Shown here in pieces: positions 1 through 10,340 of a stretch of DNA of 64,000 bases. The position numbers were made by a program, and so were the translations under genes. Under the pieces are notes generated by a model. The model did not search any database, was not told the origin of the DNA, and worked only from the letters and a program-made list of their open reading frames with translations. Every line of letters begins with the position of its first letter. The stretch's first letter is position 1. The stretch covers positions 124,001-188,000 of the forward strand of contig NZ_JAKNUT010000005.1 of assembly GCF_023155855.1 (NCBI RefSeq). The letters are read 5' to 3'. The DNA comes from Microbacterium aoyamense (GTDB lineage: Bacteria > Actinomycetota > Actinomycetes > Actinomycetales > Microbacteriaceae).

Positions 1-1281
1 CTCGGCGCCGTGCACGCCGCCGCCATGGCATCCATCGGCCACGATGTGATCGGAATCGATGTCGACCCGCACAAGATCGCGCTGCTGGCGTCGGGCAAGG
101 CTCCGTTCTTCGAGCCGGGTCTGCCCGAGCTCATCTCGTCGGGACTCGCCGCCGGCACCCTGGCCTTCACCGACGACATCGCTCAGGCCCGCGGTGCCGA
201 CGTGCACTTCATCGCCGTCGGGACCCCACAGCAGGCCGGGAGCAACGCGGCCGACCTCACCGCCGTCCGCGCAGCGTTCGCCGCGATCATCCCGCACCTG
301 CGCAGCGGCGACATCGTCGTCGGCAAGTCGACCGTCCCCGTCGGCACCGCCGAGAGCCTCGCCGCGGATGTCGAAGCCACGGGCGCGACTCTCACGTGGA
401 ATCCCGAGTTCCTCCGCGAGGGCTTCGCGGTGCACGACACGATCGATCCCGATCGCATCGTCATCGGCGTGCAGGACGGCGACGAGAACGCCCCGGCAGC
501 CGACATCCTGCGGTCCGTCTACCACCCCTCGGTTGCGAAGGGCACCGCCGTCATCGTGACCGACTTCGCGACGGCGGAGCTCGTCAAGGTCGCCGCGAAC
601 GCCTTCCTCGCCACGAAGATCTCGTTCATCAACGCGATGGCCGAGATCGCCGAAGCGACCGGCGCCGACGTCCTGCAGCTCGCCGATGCGATCGGGCACG
701 ATGAGCGGATCGGCCGCCGGTTCCTCGGAGCGGGTGTGGGTTTCGGTGGCGGGTGCCTGCCGAAGGACATCCGCGCCTTCACGGCGCGTGCCGAGGAGCT
801 CGGGCGCGGCGAGTCGGTCGCGTTCCTCCGCGAAGTCGACGCGATCAACCTGCGTCGCCGTGACCGCGCGGTGTCGCTCGTCGCCGACGCACTGGGCGAC
901 GCGATCACGGGTGCGCGCGTGACGATGCTCGGGGCGGCGTTCAAGCCGCACAGCGACGATATCCGTGACTCCCCCGCGCTCGACATCGCCGTCAGGCTCC
1001 AGGACCTCGGCGCGATCGTGACCGTCACCGATCCCGAAGCCCTCGCGAACGCCGAGCGCACGCACCCGACCCTGAACTACGTCGCCGATCGTGACGAGGC
1101 GCTCCGCGGCGCCGAGGCCGTCGTGCTCGTGACCGAGTGGGACGAGTACCGACGCGAACTCAGCCCCGATCACGCCGCCGCGCTGGTGGAGCGACGTCTC
1201 GTCGTCGACGGCCGCAATGCCCTCGACGCACCCGCGTGGCGCGCCGCGGGCTGGGAGTACTACGGGATGGGCCGGCGCTGA
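1..1281 (+). CDS. ugd: UDP-glucose 6-dehydrogenase, 5' truncated by window edge
   Basis: The frame is open from base 1, so the N-terminus, including the first part of the Rossmann GxGxxG motif, lies outside the window; the visible product starts LGAVHAAAMA. The enzyme oxidises UDP-glucose to UDP-glucuronate with two NAD+. Family marks are visible: a GKSTVPVGT stretch, NPEFLREGFA, and the catalytic-cysteine motif GGGCLPKD (Cys at codon 252 counted from base 1). The C-terminal UDP-binding domain is complete and the stop is TGA. UDP-GlcA is the substrate of the UDP-xylose synthase at 15759 and a possible source of uronate for the surface C5-epimerase at 50593, which gives the gene a clear place in this locus. 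The length is normal for the family once a short N-terminus is added. The family is certain; substrate specificity (UDP-Glc rather than UDP-HexNAc) is inferred from the cysteine motif and is quite secure. Confidence 0.95.
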   Translation, partial: LGAVHAAAMASIGHDVIGIDVDPHKIALLASGKAPFFEPGLPELISSGLAAGTLAFTDDIAQARGADVHFIAVGTPQQAGSNAADLTAVRAAFAAIIPHLRSGDIVVGKSTVPVGTAESLAADVEATGATLTWNPEFLREGFAVHDTIDPDRIVIGVQDGDENAPAADILRSVYHPSVAKGTAVIVTDFATAELVKVAANAFLATKISFINAMAEIAEATGADVLQLADAIGHDERIGRRFLGAGVGFGGGCLPKDIRAFTARAEELGRGESVAFLREVDAINLRRRDRAVSLVADALGDAITGARVTMLGAAFKPHSDDIRDSPALDIAVRLQDLGAIVTVTDPEALANAERTHPTLNYVADRDEALRGAEAVVLVTEWDEYRRELSPDHAAALVERRLVVDGRNALDAPAWRAAGWEYYGMGRR

Positions 1282-1337
1282 CGACGCCTGCCCGGATGCC
1301 CCGCCGCGGCACCCAGGATTCGCCGACGAGCGCACGG

Positions 1338-1343
1338 TAGGAT
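1338..1343 (+). promoter_or_regulatory. -10 element of glfT2-glfT1 promoter
   Basis: TAGGAT in the 115-bp gap after the UDP-glucose dehydrogenase. Transcription would start near 1350, leaving a leader of about 47 nt before the GTG at 1397. No clear -35 is visible. A GGAG at 1383-1386 serves as ribosome binding site. Confidence 0.45.
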
Positions 1344-1396
1344 TCCCTGCGGCCCGACGCATCGCGCCCGCCGTCAGACCTCCGGAGAATCCACAC

Positions 1397-3307
1397 GTGA
1401 CCCACGTCCTGCAGAACGTCGTCTTCCCCCTCGATCGAGACCCCGACCTGCTCCCCCTGTACGTCGACCCCGAGACCTGGTCCGTCATCGACGAGGAGCC
1501 CGTGCGGGTGTCGAGCCGGGCGCAACTGGGCAACATCCTCGACCGCCACCGCGCGCGCATCGTCGCAGGACGCCGCGTGTCCTTCGGCACCTACTTCAAC
1601 GCCTTCCCCGCGTCCTACTGGCAGCACTGGACGCCGGTGCGGGACGTCCGGCTCACCGTGCGGACCGAAGGCCCCGCGACGATCCTCGTCTACCGCTCGA
1701 ACGGCAACGGCGTGCGCCAGCGACTCGAGACCCGCGAAGTGGACGGTTCGACCGAGAGCCGTTTCGACGTCGTGCTCGATCAGTACAGCGACGGCGGGTG
1801 GATCTGGTTCGACATCGTCGCCGACGAGAAGAACGCCACCTTCGAAGGCGCCGAGTGGACGACCGAGCAGGCGCCCGTGCGCGAAGGCAAGGCATCCATC
1901 GGCATCACGACGTACAACAAGCCCGACTACTGCGTGTGGACGCTCAAGAACCTCGCGGATGCTCCCGAGGTCCTCGAACTGCTCGACCGCATCTTCATCG
2001 TCGACCAGGGCGACAAGCGCGTAGACGCCGAAGAGCTCTTCCCCGAAGTGGCGCAGCAGCTCGGCGAGACGCTCCAGATCATCACCCAGCCGAACCTCGG
2101 CGGCTCTGGCGGTTTCGCCCGGGCGATGGCCGAGACGCTCGAGCGGCCCGAGAGCGGTTTCGTGCAGCTGCTCGACGACGACGTGCGCATCGAGCCCGAG
2201 TCGATCCGGCGGTCGATCGTCTTCGGCCGGTACGCCTCGGTTCCCACGATCGTCGGCGCGCACATGTTCGATCTGTTGGATCGCCCGAAGCTCCACGGCT
2301 GGGCCGAAGTCGTCGACGACGTGCCGTTCATGTGGCGCACGCTGTACCAGGAGAAGCTGCCTCACGACTTCAGCGCCTCGAACCTGCGCCAGACCAAGAT
2401 GCTCCACATGCGACTCGACGCCGACTACAACGGCTGGTGGATGTGCCTCATCCCTGTCGAGGCGATCCGCGCCGTCGGACTCTCGCTGCCGGCGTTCATC
2501 AAGTGGGATGACGCGGAGTACAGTCTGCGAGCGCGCACAGCGGGCGTCCCCACCGTCTCGATGCCGGGCGTCGCGCTCTGGCACGTGTCCTGGGTGGGCA
2601 AGGACGACACGATCGACTGGCAGGCGTACTTCCATGCCCGCAACCGCATCGTGGCGGGCCTGCTGCACTCGGAGCACGCGGGCGGAGGCACACTGCTGCG
2701 GCACAGCCGACGCGTCGACCTCAAGCACCTGATGATGATGCAGTACTACCCCGTCGCGCTGCGGCACCGCGCGCTGCAGGACGTGCTCTCGGGACCCGAC
2801 CACATGCGCCGCAACCTCGCGACCGCGATGCCTGCCGCGCGGGCTCTGCAGAAGCAGTTCCCCGAGACCGTCGTGCACAAGGATTCCGGGGTGCCGCTGC
2901 GGTCTCGTCGCGGGCGCCAGGTCTTCAAGCAGCGCAAGATGCACGACTTCGACAGCCCACAAGGGCTGCGGCTGCGCCTCTTCACCGCCACGACGCTCGT
3001 CGCCCACTGGCTGCACAAGCCCCGACCCGAGAACGTCGCGCACCCCGAGGTCGAGTTCGGCAAGAACGACGCGCATTGGTGGCGTCTGCCGCTGTACGAC
3101 AGCGCTCTGGTGAGCGCAGCAGACGGCTCGGGCAAGAACATCTACACGCGCGACCGGGCGAAGTATCGAAGGATGCTGCTGGACACCGTGCGCCTGCACC
3201 GCCGCCTGAAGCGCGAATGGCCGCGGCTGTCGCAGCAGTACCGCAGGGCGCTGCCCGACCTGGTGTCGCTCGAGGCGTGGCAGACGACGTTCGAGGAGTC
3301 GAAGTGA
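1397..3307 (+). CDS. glfT2: galactofuranosyltransferase GlfT2-like
   Basis: A processive GT2 enzyme that polymerises galactofuranose from UDP-Galf on a lipid-linked acceptor at the inner face of the membrane. The GTG start at 1397 follows GGAG by ten bases and gives 636 residues, almost exactly the 637 of Mycobacterium GlfT2. An N-terminal beta-sandwich-like region precedes the GT-A domain, which holds a QPNLGGSGGFARAM segment, the nucleotide/metal motif LLDDDVRI, the acid/base-type motif KWDDAEY and the LWHVSW histidine known from GlfT2. The stop overlaps the GTG of the next gene (GTGA), so the two are translationally coupled. UDP-Galf would come from the mutase at 5909. An in-frame extension upstream of the GTG runs back into the dehydrogenase gene and is rejected. 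Assignment to the GlfT2 family is very secure; the linkage pattern made in this organism is unknown. Confidence 0.93.
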   Translation: MTHVLQNVVFPLDRDPDLLPLYVDPETWSVIDEEPVRVSSRAQLGNILDRHRARIVAGRRVSFGTYFNAFPASYWQHWTPVRDVRLTVRTEGPATILVYRSNGNGVRQRLETREVDGSTESRFDVVLDQYSDGGWIWFDIVADEKNATFEGAEWTTEQAPVREGKASIGITTYNKPDYCVWTLKNLADAPEVLELLDRIFIVDQGDKRVDAEELFPEVAQQLGETLQIITQPNLGGSGGFARAMAETLERPESGFVQLLDDDVRIEPESIRRSIVFGRYASVPTIVGAHMFDLLDRPKLHGWAEVVDDVPFMWRTLYQEKLPHDFSASNLRQTKMLHMRLDADYNGWWMCLIPVEAIRAVGLSLPAFIKWDDAEYSLRARTAGVPTVSMPGVALWHVSWVGKDDTIDWQAYFHARNRIVAGLLHSEHAGGGTLLRHSRRVDLKHLMMMQYYPVALRHRALQDVLSGPDHMRRNLATAMPAARALQKQFPETVVHKDSGVPLRSRRGRQVFKQRKMHDFDSPQGLRLRLFTATTLVAHWLHKPRPENVAHPEVEFGKNDAHWWRLPLYDSALVSAADGSGKNIYTRDRAKYRRMLLDTVRLHRRLKREWPRLSQQYRRALPDLVSLEAWQTTFEESK

Positions 3308-4302
3308 CGATGGCCGCGCCCGAGACCACCTCCACGGCAGTCCCCTTCGAACCGGGCACCGCGACGATCGCCGTCGTGACCTTCAATCGGTCGGGACTCT
3401 TGACGAGACTCCTCGAGAGCATCGAGAAGATGGATCCCAAGCCCGGCCATGTCGTCATCGTCGACAACGCGTCGACGGATGACACGACCGCTGTCGTCGA
3501 TTCATTCCGCGATCGGGTGGGAACCGAGCTGGTCTACCGCCGGCTGGAGACCAACACGGGCGGCTCGGGCGGCTTCAGCGAGGGCATGCGCGTCGCGTAC
3601 GACCTCGGCTCGGACTGGATCTGGCTCATGGACGACGACGTCGAGGTGATGCCCGACGGCCTCGCCAAGATGGGCAAGTGGGCTCCGCGCTTCAAGAGCA
3701 TCCAGGGCCGGCGCTACGACTTCGACGGCAGCGAGTTCTACTGGCAGTACCGGATCGCCGAGCCCCTCGGCATCCCCATCCCCTTCGCCCCGTCGGGTTT
3801 CGACTCCACCGGCTTCAAAGAGATGAACTCGGGATGCTTCGAGGGCATGTTCATCCACCGCGACATCGTGACCCAGATCGGCCTGCCCGACCCCCGGTTC
3901 TTCATCTACTGGGACGACCAGACCTACGGCTGGCTCGCGTCGCGCAAGACGACGTCGGTCATCGTCGACGAGTTCGTGCTGCGTCGCACCCGCGAGATCA
4001 AGCAGTGGGACATGGGCATCCGCCACATGAACGCCTCGAGCGACGCCTACCGGTACTACATCATGCGCAACCGCGCGCACATCAAGCAGTACTACCGCTC
4101 GCTGGGCGTCTACAACCCCGTGCTGTTCGGCATCGGCACGTCGCTGACGTTCGTGAAGGAGCTCATCCGGCTGCTCTTCGTCGAGCGCAAGGTGCGCGGC
4201 ACGTCGAACCTCTTCCGCGGTCTCCGTGACGGAGGCAAGATCGCGCGGGATGCCTCGTGGCGGCCGATGGCGCCGCTCGCGGAGTCTGCGCCCGGTCGTT
4301 GA
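3304..4302 (+). CDS. glfT1: galactofuranosyltransferase GlfT1-like
   Basis: A GT2 enzyme expected to add the first Galf residues to the lipid-linked primer before GlfT2 elongates. The GTG start at 3304 overlaps the glfT2 stop by four bases and has GAGGAG five bases upstream; the product is 332 residues. It shows TFNRSGLL near the N-terminus, VDNASTDD, an NTGGSGGFSEG segment, the metal motif LMDDDVEV and an IYWDDQTYGW segment matching the second acidic motif of GlfT1/GlfT2. The C-terminus is basic with one hydrophobic stretch. In Mycobacterium the glfT1 gene sits between the two ABC exporter genes; here the exporter genes lie immediately downstream on the other strand, which supports the call. 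Confidence 0.9.
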   Translation: MTMAAPETTSTAVPFEPGTATIAVVTFNRSGLLTRLLESIEKMDPKPGHVVIVDNASTDDTTAVVDSFRDRVGTELVYRRLETNTGGSGGFSEGMRVAYDLGSDWIWLMDDDVEVMPDGLAKMGKWAPRFKSIQGRRYDFDGSEFYWQYRIAEPLGIPIPFAPSGFDSTGFKEMNSGCFEGMFIHRDIVTQIGLPDPRFFIYWDDQTYGWLASRKTTSVIVDEFVLRRTREIKQWDMGIRHMNASSDAYRYYIMRNRAHIKQYYRSLGVYNPVLFGIGTSLTFVKELIRLLFVERKVRGTSNLFRGLRDGGKIARDASWRPMAPLAESAPGR

Positions 4303-4323
4303 GCGAGCCCAGCGAGACGGAAC
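4295..4323. repeat. possible dispersed intergenic motif between convergent genes
   Basis: The 25-bp gap between the glfT1 and wzt stops, with a few bases each side, holds GTTGAGCGAGC...AGCGAGACGGAACG: two AGCGAG units bounded by CGTT and AACG. It resembles short GAGCGAG/GCGAGACGAAACG motifs that recur after genes in Microbacterium-type genomes (from memory, not tested). Only one copy was noticed here. It may form a weak two-way terminator. Confidence 0.3.
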
Positions 4324-4327
4324 GCGG

Positions 4328-5074
4328 TCAGCCGCCGTTGTAGTCGGCGTTGTAGCGGTCCAGGACCTCGCCGATGGGGGCGTCCATCTGCAGGCGTCCC
4401 TTGTCGAGGTACAGGCCGCGCGTGCAGAACCGACGCAGGTCGCGTTCGCTGTGCGAGACGAAGAAGAGCGTCCGCCCTTCGGCGAGGAGCTCGTCGATGC
4501 GGGTGTAGCACTTCTCGCGGAAGGCCTTGTCGCCGACGGCGAGGACTTCGTCGACGAGCAGGATCGGCTCCTCGAGCTGCGACACGACCGAGAACGCCAG
4601 GCGCACCTTCATGCCGTTGGAGAGGTGCTTGTAGGGCGTGTCGACGAAGTCCTCGAGCTCGGCGAAGGCGATGATGCCGTCGAACCGGCGAGCGACCTCG
4701 GCCTTCGGCATCCCGTGCAGTCCCGATGTGAGGCGGACGTTCTCGCGCACCGTGAGGTCGCCCACGAATCCGCCGGTGATCTCGATGAGCGGAGCGACGC
4801 CCCCGTGCACCGTGACGGAGCCCTCGTCGGAGAGCAGCACCCCGGCCACGAGCTTGAGGAGCGTCGACTTGCCCTGGCCGTTGCGGCCGACGACGCCGAT
4901 CGACTCGCCGGGTCGCACGTCGAACGTCACGTCGCGCAGGGGCCAGAACTCCCCCGGACGACTGCGGCGCGACGAGTCCGCGAAGAGGTCCTTGATGCTG
5001 CGTCGCCCGCGCCGGTTGCGGCGGAACCGCACGCCGAGATCGCGCACCTCGATCGCCAGGTCACCCGCAGTCAT
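4328..5074 (-). CDS. wzt: polysaccharide ABC exporter, ATP-binding subunit (Wzt)
   Basis: Nucleotide-binding subunit of an O-antigen/galactan-type ABC exporter, 248 residues. Walker A is GRNGQGKST, the signature region LSNGMKVRLAFS, and Walker B ILLVDEVLAVGD, the usual wording for this family, followed by an H-loop FFVSHS. The protein ends soon after the ATPase core, so it lacks the C-terminal carbohydrate-binding domain of longer Wzt proteins, as does the mycobacterial galactan exporter ATPase. The ATG at 5074 overlaps the permease stop (TGATG), with AAGGAG just upstream. A longer in-frame extension upstream runs through the permease gene and is rejected. Together with the permease it probably flips the lipid-linked galactofuran made by GlfT1 and GlfT2. 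Confidence 0.93.
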   Translation of the reverse strand: MTAGDLAIEVRDLGVRFRRNRRGRRSIKDLFADSSRRSRPGEFWPLRDVTFDVRPGESIGVVGRNGQGKSTLLKLVAGVLLSDEGSVTVHGGVAPLIEITGGFVGDLTVRENVRLTSGLHGMPKAEVARRFDGIIAFAELEDFVDTPYKHLSNGMKVRLAFSVVSQLEEPILLVDEVLAVGDKAFREKCYTRIDELLAEGRTLFFVSHSERDLRRFCTRGLYLDKGRLQMDAPIGEVLDRYNADYNGG

Positions 5075-5883
5075 CACAGCTCCTTCAGCACGGGGCGCTC
5101 GAGCCTGCGGAAGACGAGGACGCCGGCGACGAGGAAGAGGATGCTCATGACGGCACCGATCACGACGCTCGGGGTGTCCCACACCTCGGGGAAGAACCCG
5201 ACGCGGTAGAGGGTGAAGATGCCCGACAGCGGGTTGAAGGCGGCGATCGGCTCGGCCCAGCTCGGCAGATCCGAGACCGAGTAGATGATGGGCGACGCGT
5301 AGAAGAGCACTCGGAGGATGAGCTTCGTCGTGCGCTCGAGGTCGGAGTACAGGACGCACAGGGGCGCGACGAGCAGGCCCAGCCCGACGAGCAGGATCGT
5401 CTGCAGCAGGAGTGCGACGGGGAACAGGAGCAACCCCCAGCCGATCGTGACGGGAGTCGAGCTCGTGAACACCGCGACGAGGACGAAGCCGGCGAGCACG
5501 GGCAGGGAGCAGAGGAACTCGATCCCCTTGCTCAGCACGATGCGATTGACCCAGATCGACCGCGGGATCGCCGTCGAGCGCACGAGCCGGGCATCCTTGT
5601 TGAACGCTCTCGTGAAGTCCGACACGCAGGCGTTGAACCACACCCACGGCAGCAGCGCGGTGATGAGGAACACGATGTACGGTTCGTGACCCACCGTGCG
5701 CTGGAACACCTGCGTGAAGACGAACCAGTAGATGAGGCTCATGACGAGCGGGTCGAGGATCGACCACAGGTACCCCAGCGCGCTCGTCGCATAGCGCACC
5801 CGCAGATCGCGTGCCGAGAGCAGCCACAGCGAGTGGAGGTAGCGCTGCGGGGAGCCCGGCGCGCCGACGGTGGCTGTGGTCAC
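5074..5883 (-). CDS. wzm: polysaccharide ABC exporter, permease subunit (Wzm)
   Basis: ABC-2 type membrane subunit of 269 residues with about six hydrophobic segments. It has the family N-terminus (LWLLSARDLRVRYATSALGYLWS) and the LPWVWFNACV segment typical of polysaccharide exporters. The GTG start at 5883 has no ribosome binding site, but TAGACT lies seven bases upstream (5891-5896), the arrangement expected of a leaderless transcript. It is transcribed with wzt. Next to glfT1, glfT2 and glf, the likely cargo is a lipid-linked galactan. Confidence 0.92.
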   Translation of the reverse strand: MTTATVGAPGSPQRYLHSLWLLSARDLRVRYATSALGYLWSILDPLVMSLIYWFVFTQVFQRTVGHEPYIVFLITALLPWVWFNACVSDFTRAFNKDARLVRSTAIPRSIWVNRIVLSKGIEFLCSLPVLAGFVLVAVFTSSTPVTIGWGLLLFPVALLLQTILLVGLGLLVAPLCVLYSDLERTTKLILRVLFYASPIIYSVSDLPSWAEPIAAFNPLSGIFTLYRVGFFPEVWDTPSVVIGAVMSILFLVAGVLVFRRLERPVLKEL

Positions 5884-5890
5884 GAGGTCG

Positions 5891-5896
5891 AGTCTA
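5891..5896 (-). promoter_or_regulatory. -10 element of leaderless wzm-wzt promoter
   Basis: TAGACT on the minus strand, separated by seven bases from the GTG start at 5883, in the 25-bp gap downstream of the mutase gene. The start nucleotide of the mRNA would be the first base of the start codon. Confidence 0.55.
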
Positions 5897-5908
5897 GGGT
5901 CGCGGTGC

Positions 5909-7213
<1,305 letters not shown>

Positions 7214-9133
7214 ATGAACGGCGAATGGCTCATCGCTGTGCCGCCGTTCCTCGTCGCCACCGCCTTCTTCGTCGTACCGGGGCTCATCGTCCGACTGGCG
7301 GGGTGGAGCGCCCGCTCGCTCACCCCGTACTTCCTCGTCCCCGCCGTGTCGGTGGCCATCGTCGCGGTCTCATCCAACGTCGCCGGGATCGTCGGCGTGA
7401 GTTGGTCGCCTGTCCCCGTCGCGGTCGTCACCGTGATCGCGGCCGTCGCCGCGTGGGGGCTGCGGCGCTGGGTCGGTGGAGAAGACGTCCCGCGCCCGTC
7501 TGCGCGGCGCATCGCGGCCGCCGTCGGCGGTTTCCTGCTGGCGATGGTCGTGCTGCTCATCCAGCTCACCCACCTCTTCGGCGCCCCCGAGAACATCTCG
7601 CAGACCTTCGACAACATCGTCCACCTCAACTCGATCCGCTTCGCCCTCGACAACGCCGATGCGTCCGCGGTCGGCATCGGGCGCACGTCCGACATCGGCT
7701 TCTACCCCAATGCGTGGCACAGCTTCACGACCCTGACGGCGCAGCTGACGGGTGTGAGCGTCCCGCTCGCGGTGAACGCGACGAATCTCGCCGTGGGCGC
7801 CGTCGTATGGCCGCTGTCGGCCATGGCGCTCGCTGCGACGCTCTTCCGCGAACGCGCTGCGGCGCTGCTCTCCTCCGCCGCGATCTCGACGGCGTTCGGC
7901 GCGTTCCCCATCCTGCTGCTGTCCTTCGGCGTGCTCTACCCGAACACGATGGGCTATTCGATCGTCGCGGCCGGCGTCGCCGCCGTCATCCTGCTCCTTC
8001 GCGCGACGACTCCCGCCACCCGCGTCCGGCAGGGCGTCCTGCTCGTCGTCATCGCCGTGGGCGTTCTGCTCGGGCATCCGAACGCCTTCCTGTCGCTCTT
8101 CGCCTTCGGGTCCTTCCTCACGGCGGCGATCCTGCTCGACCAGTCCCTGCGGGCGAAGTCACGACGGGTATGGGTCGTGAACGCGGCGGTGGTCGGTGTC
8201 CTGCTCGTCGTCGGCGCCCTGCTGTGGGCCTTCTGGCGCACCGGCTCGGGGATGTCGCAGTGGGCGGCCTGGCAGAGCGGCGCGCAGGCCTTCGGGGAAG
8301 CGCTCCTCATCTCTCCGGGCGCCAAGCCCGTGACGATCGTGACCGCTGTCCTGCTGCTGGTCGGGGTGGTCGCGATCGCCCGCCGTCCGCGCCTCATCGT
8401 CATCGCGATCCCGTTCGCCGTCGCGGGCCTGCTGTTCGTCGTCGCCTCCGGCGTACCGGCAGGGACCTTCTGGCGCGACGCGATCACGAATCCCTGGTAT
8501 AACGACTCCTTCCGGCTGGCCGCGCTCCTGCCGATCGCCGGGATCCCGCTCGCCACGCTCGGTGCGGTGACGATCGTGGATGCCGCGCGCGGCCTCCTGC
8601 GCCGGTGGAGCGTGCGTTCCTCCTTCGCGACCGCGATCGGCGCCGTCGCCGCGGTCGCCCTCTTCCTGGTGGGCTTCGGTCCGAACGTCACCGCCACGGC
8701 CGAACAGTGGCGATCGTCCTATCAGTTCTCGACCGGCTGGCTCCTGTCGACGGACGAATCCGCTCTGCTGTCCCGCCTCGACGAGAACACGCCCGACGAC
8801 GCCCTGATCCTCGGCAACCCCTGGACGGGCACATCGCTCGCGTACGCGCTGAGCGAGCGGGATGTCGTGCAGAAGCACGTCTACGTCGCACGCGACGAGG
8901 ACGAGACGTTCCTCGACCTGCACCTGCGCGACATCGACAGCGACCCCGAGGTGTGCGCCGCCGTCGACCGGATCGGCGTCACACACGTCCTCGACTTCGG
9001 CGACCAGGCCGTCTTCGCCAGTGACGCGACCGCGCTCCAGGCGGGACTCAACAACCTCGTGCCTTCCGAGCACCTCGTCCTCGTCGATTCCGAGGGCCCC
9101 TCGGCACGGCTCTTCCGCATCGAGGGCTGCTGA
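7214..9133 (+). CDS. large polytopic membrane protein, DUF6541-like
   Basis: A 639-residue protein with about a dozen hydrophobic segments over residues 1-480, followed by a soluble tail of about 150 residues that should lie outside the membrane. The tail includes WTGTSLAYALSERDVV and DRIGVTHVLDFGD. The general plan (many helices, then an extracytoplasmic tail) resembles DUF6541 proteins of actinobacteria and GT-C type transferases or polymerases. It heads an operon of glycosyltransferases and a Wzx-like flippase that otherwise lacks an obvious polymerase, so a role as polymerase or membrane-bound sugar transferase is plausible but unproven. A conserved acidic loop motif of GT-C enzymes was not confidently identified. 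ATG at 7214 was chosen for the GAGAG-type leader and lack of upstream coding potential. Confidence 0.6.
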   Translation: MNGEWLIAVPPFLVATAFFVVPGLIVRLAGWSARSLTPYFLVPAVSVAIVAVSSNVAGIVGVSWSPVPVAVVTVIAAVAAWGLRRWVGGEDVPRPSARRIAAAVGGFLLAMVVLLIQLTHLFGAPENISQTFDNIVHLNSIRFALDNADASAVGIGRTSDIGFYPNAWHSFTTLTAQLTGVSVPLAVNATNLAVGAVVWPLSAMALAATLFRERAAALLSSAAISTAFGAFPILLLSFGVLYPNTMGYSIVAAGVAAVILLLRATTPATRVRQGVLLVVIAVGVLLGHPNAFLSLFAFGSFLTAAILLDQSLRAKSRRVWVVNAAVVGVLLVVGALLWAFWRTGSGMSQWAAWQSGAQAFGEALLISPGAKPVTIVTAVLLLVGVVAIARRPRLIVIAIPFAVAGLLFVVASGVPAGTFWRDAITNPWYNDSFRLAALLPIAGIPLATLGAVTIVDAARGLLRRWSVRSSFATAIGAVAAVALFLVGFGPNVTATAEQWRSSYQFSTGWLLSTDESALLSRLDENTPDDALILGNPWTGTSLAYALSERDVVQKHVYVARDEDETFLDLHLRDIDSDPEVCAAVDRIGVTHVLDFGDQAVFASDATALQAGLNNLVPSEHLVLVDSEGPSARLFRIEGC

Positions 9134-9134
9134 C

Positions 9135-10340
9135 GTGACGCGACGACGCATGGCGATCGCCTACGACTGCCTCTACCCGTACTCGACGGGCGGGGGCGAG
9201 CGACTGTACCGGTCGTACGCCGAGATCCTCGCGCGCCGCGGCGCGGCCGTGGACTACCTCACCGCCGTCCAGTGGGAGGAGCGGCCCGCTCGCGAGCCGT
9301 TCACGATCGCGGCGATCAGCGGACGACTCCGCCTCTACGACCGTGAGGGAGTACGGCGCACACCCGCTGCACTCGCGTTCGCATGGTCGCTCTTCCGCGG
9401 GCTCGCGCGGCGACGAGGCGCGTATGACGCGGTGCTCGTAAGCGGGCTTCCGGTGCTCAACGTGTTCGCCGCGCGCGCCGCGCTCGCAGGGTCGGGCACA
9501 CCTCTCGTCGTCGACTATCTCGAGGTGTGGGGACGAGACCAGTGGGTGCGCTACGCCGGCGTGGTGACGGGGACGATCGCATGGATGCTGCAGCGTCTCG
9601 CCGTCGCACTGACACCGATCGCGACCTGCCACTCCCAACTGACGGCTCGCCAGCTTCGCGCGGAGGGACTCCGCGGACGCCTGCTCGTGAGCCCGGGGCT
9701 CATCGAAGGCCGCAGTGAGCACGCCGCCACGGCCTCGGCCGCCGAACCTCCCTATGTGCTGTACGCCGGACGCCACATCCCCGACAAGCAGGTCGAGGTC
9801 CTCCCCGCGGCGGTCGCTCGCGCGAGAGAGAGCGTCCCCGGCCTCCGGCTGGTCGTACTCGGCAGCGGGCCGTCGACCGATGACGTGCTGCGTGCCGTCG
9901 CGGAGGTCTCGGGCCAGGAGTGGACCCAGCGTCCCGGCTTCGTGTCGCAGGAGGAGCTCGACGGGCTGATGGCTCATGCGGCCTGCCTCGTCAATCCCTC
10001 CCGGCGCGAGGGGTACGGTCTGGTCGTGGTCGAAGCGTCCGCCCATGGAACCCCCGTCGTCCTCGTCGACCACGACGAGAACGCCGCGACAGAACTGGTC
10101 GAGCCGGGCGTGAACGGCTTCATCGCGGCATCCGAGCGCCCCGACGACCTCGCGGACGCCATCGTCCGCGCCGTCCGCGGCGGCCCCGCTCTGCGTGCGA
10201 AGACGCGCGCGTGGTACGACGAGGCGGTCACGACACGGACCGTGGAGCGCACCGTCGAGGGCATCCTCGCCGCGCTCGACGAACAGAACGATTCCGGCGA
10301 CACCGCTCGCCGCAGCAGGTCGAGAGAAGGACACTCGTGA
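9135..10340 (+). CDS. glycosyltransferase, GT4 family
   Basis: A 401-residue GT-B glycosyltransferase that should transfer a sugar from a nucleotide donor to a lipid-linked acceptor in the cytoplasm. The N-terminal half begins AIAYDCLYPYSTGGGERLYR, with the glycine-rich acceptor-domain loop. The C-terminal half has YAGRHIPDKQ, then the GT4 donor-site region NPSRREGYGLVVVEASAHG with the E-x7-E acidic pair. The GTG start at 9135 has CGAGGG eight bases upstream and leaves a one-base gap after the preceding stop; ATG at 9150 is the alternative. Its stop overlaps the next start (GTGA). Donor and acceptor cannot be told from sequence. Confidence 0.85.
   Translation: MTRRRMAIAYDCLYPYSTGGGERLYRSYAEILARRGAAVDYLTAVQWEERPAREPFTIAAISGRLRLYDREGVRRTPAALAFAWSLFRGLARRRGAYDAVLVSGLPVLNVFAARAALAGSGTPLVVDYLEVWGRDQWVRYAGVVTGTIAWMLQRLAVALTPIATCHSQLTARQLRAEGLRGRLLVSPGLIEGRSEHAATASAAEPPYVLYAGRHIPDKQVEVLPAAVARARESVPGLRLVVLGSGPSTDDVLRAVAEVSGQEWTQRPGFVSQEELDGLMAHAACLVNPSRREGYGLVVVEASAHGTPVVLVDHDENAATELVEPGVNGFIAASERPDDLADAIVRAVRGGPALRAKTRAWYDEAVTTRTVERTVEGILAALDEQNDSGDTARRSRSREGHS

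Noticed and set aside
1160-3199. Long minus-strand open frame opposite glfT2
   Set aside because: It lies fully opposite a gene with clear GlfT2 motifs and has low-complexity, Arg/Val/Asp-rich composition typical of antisense frames in GC-rich DNA.
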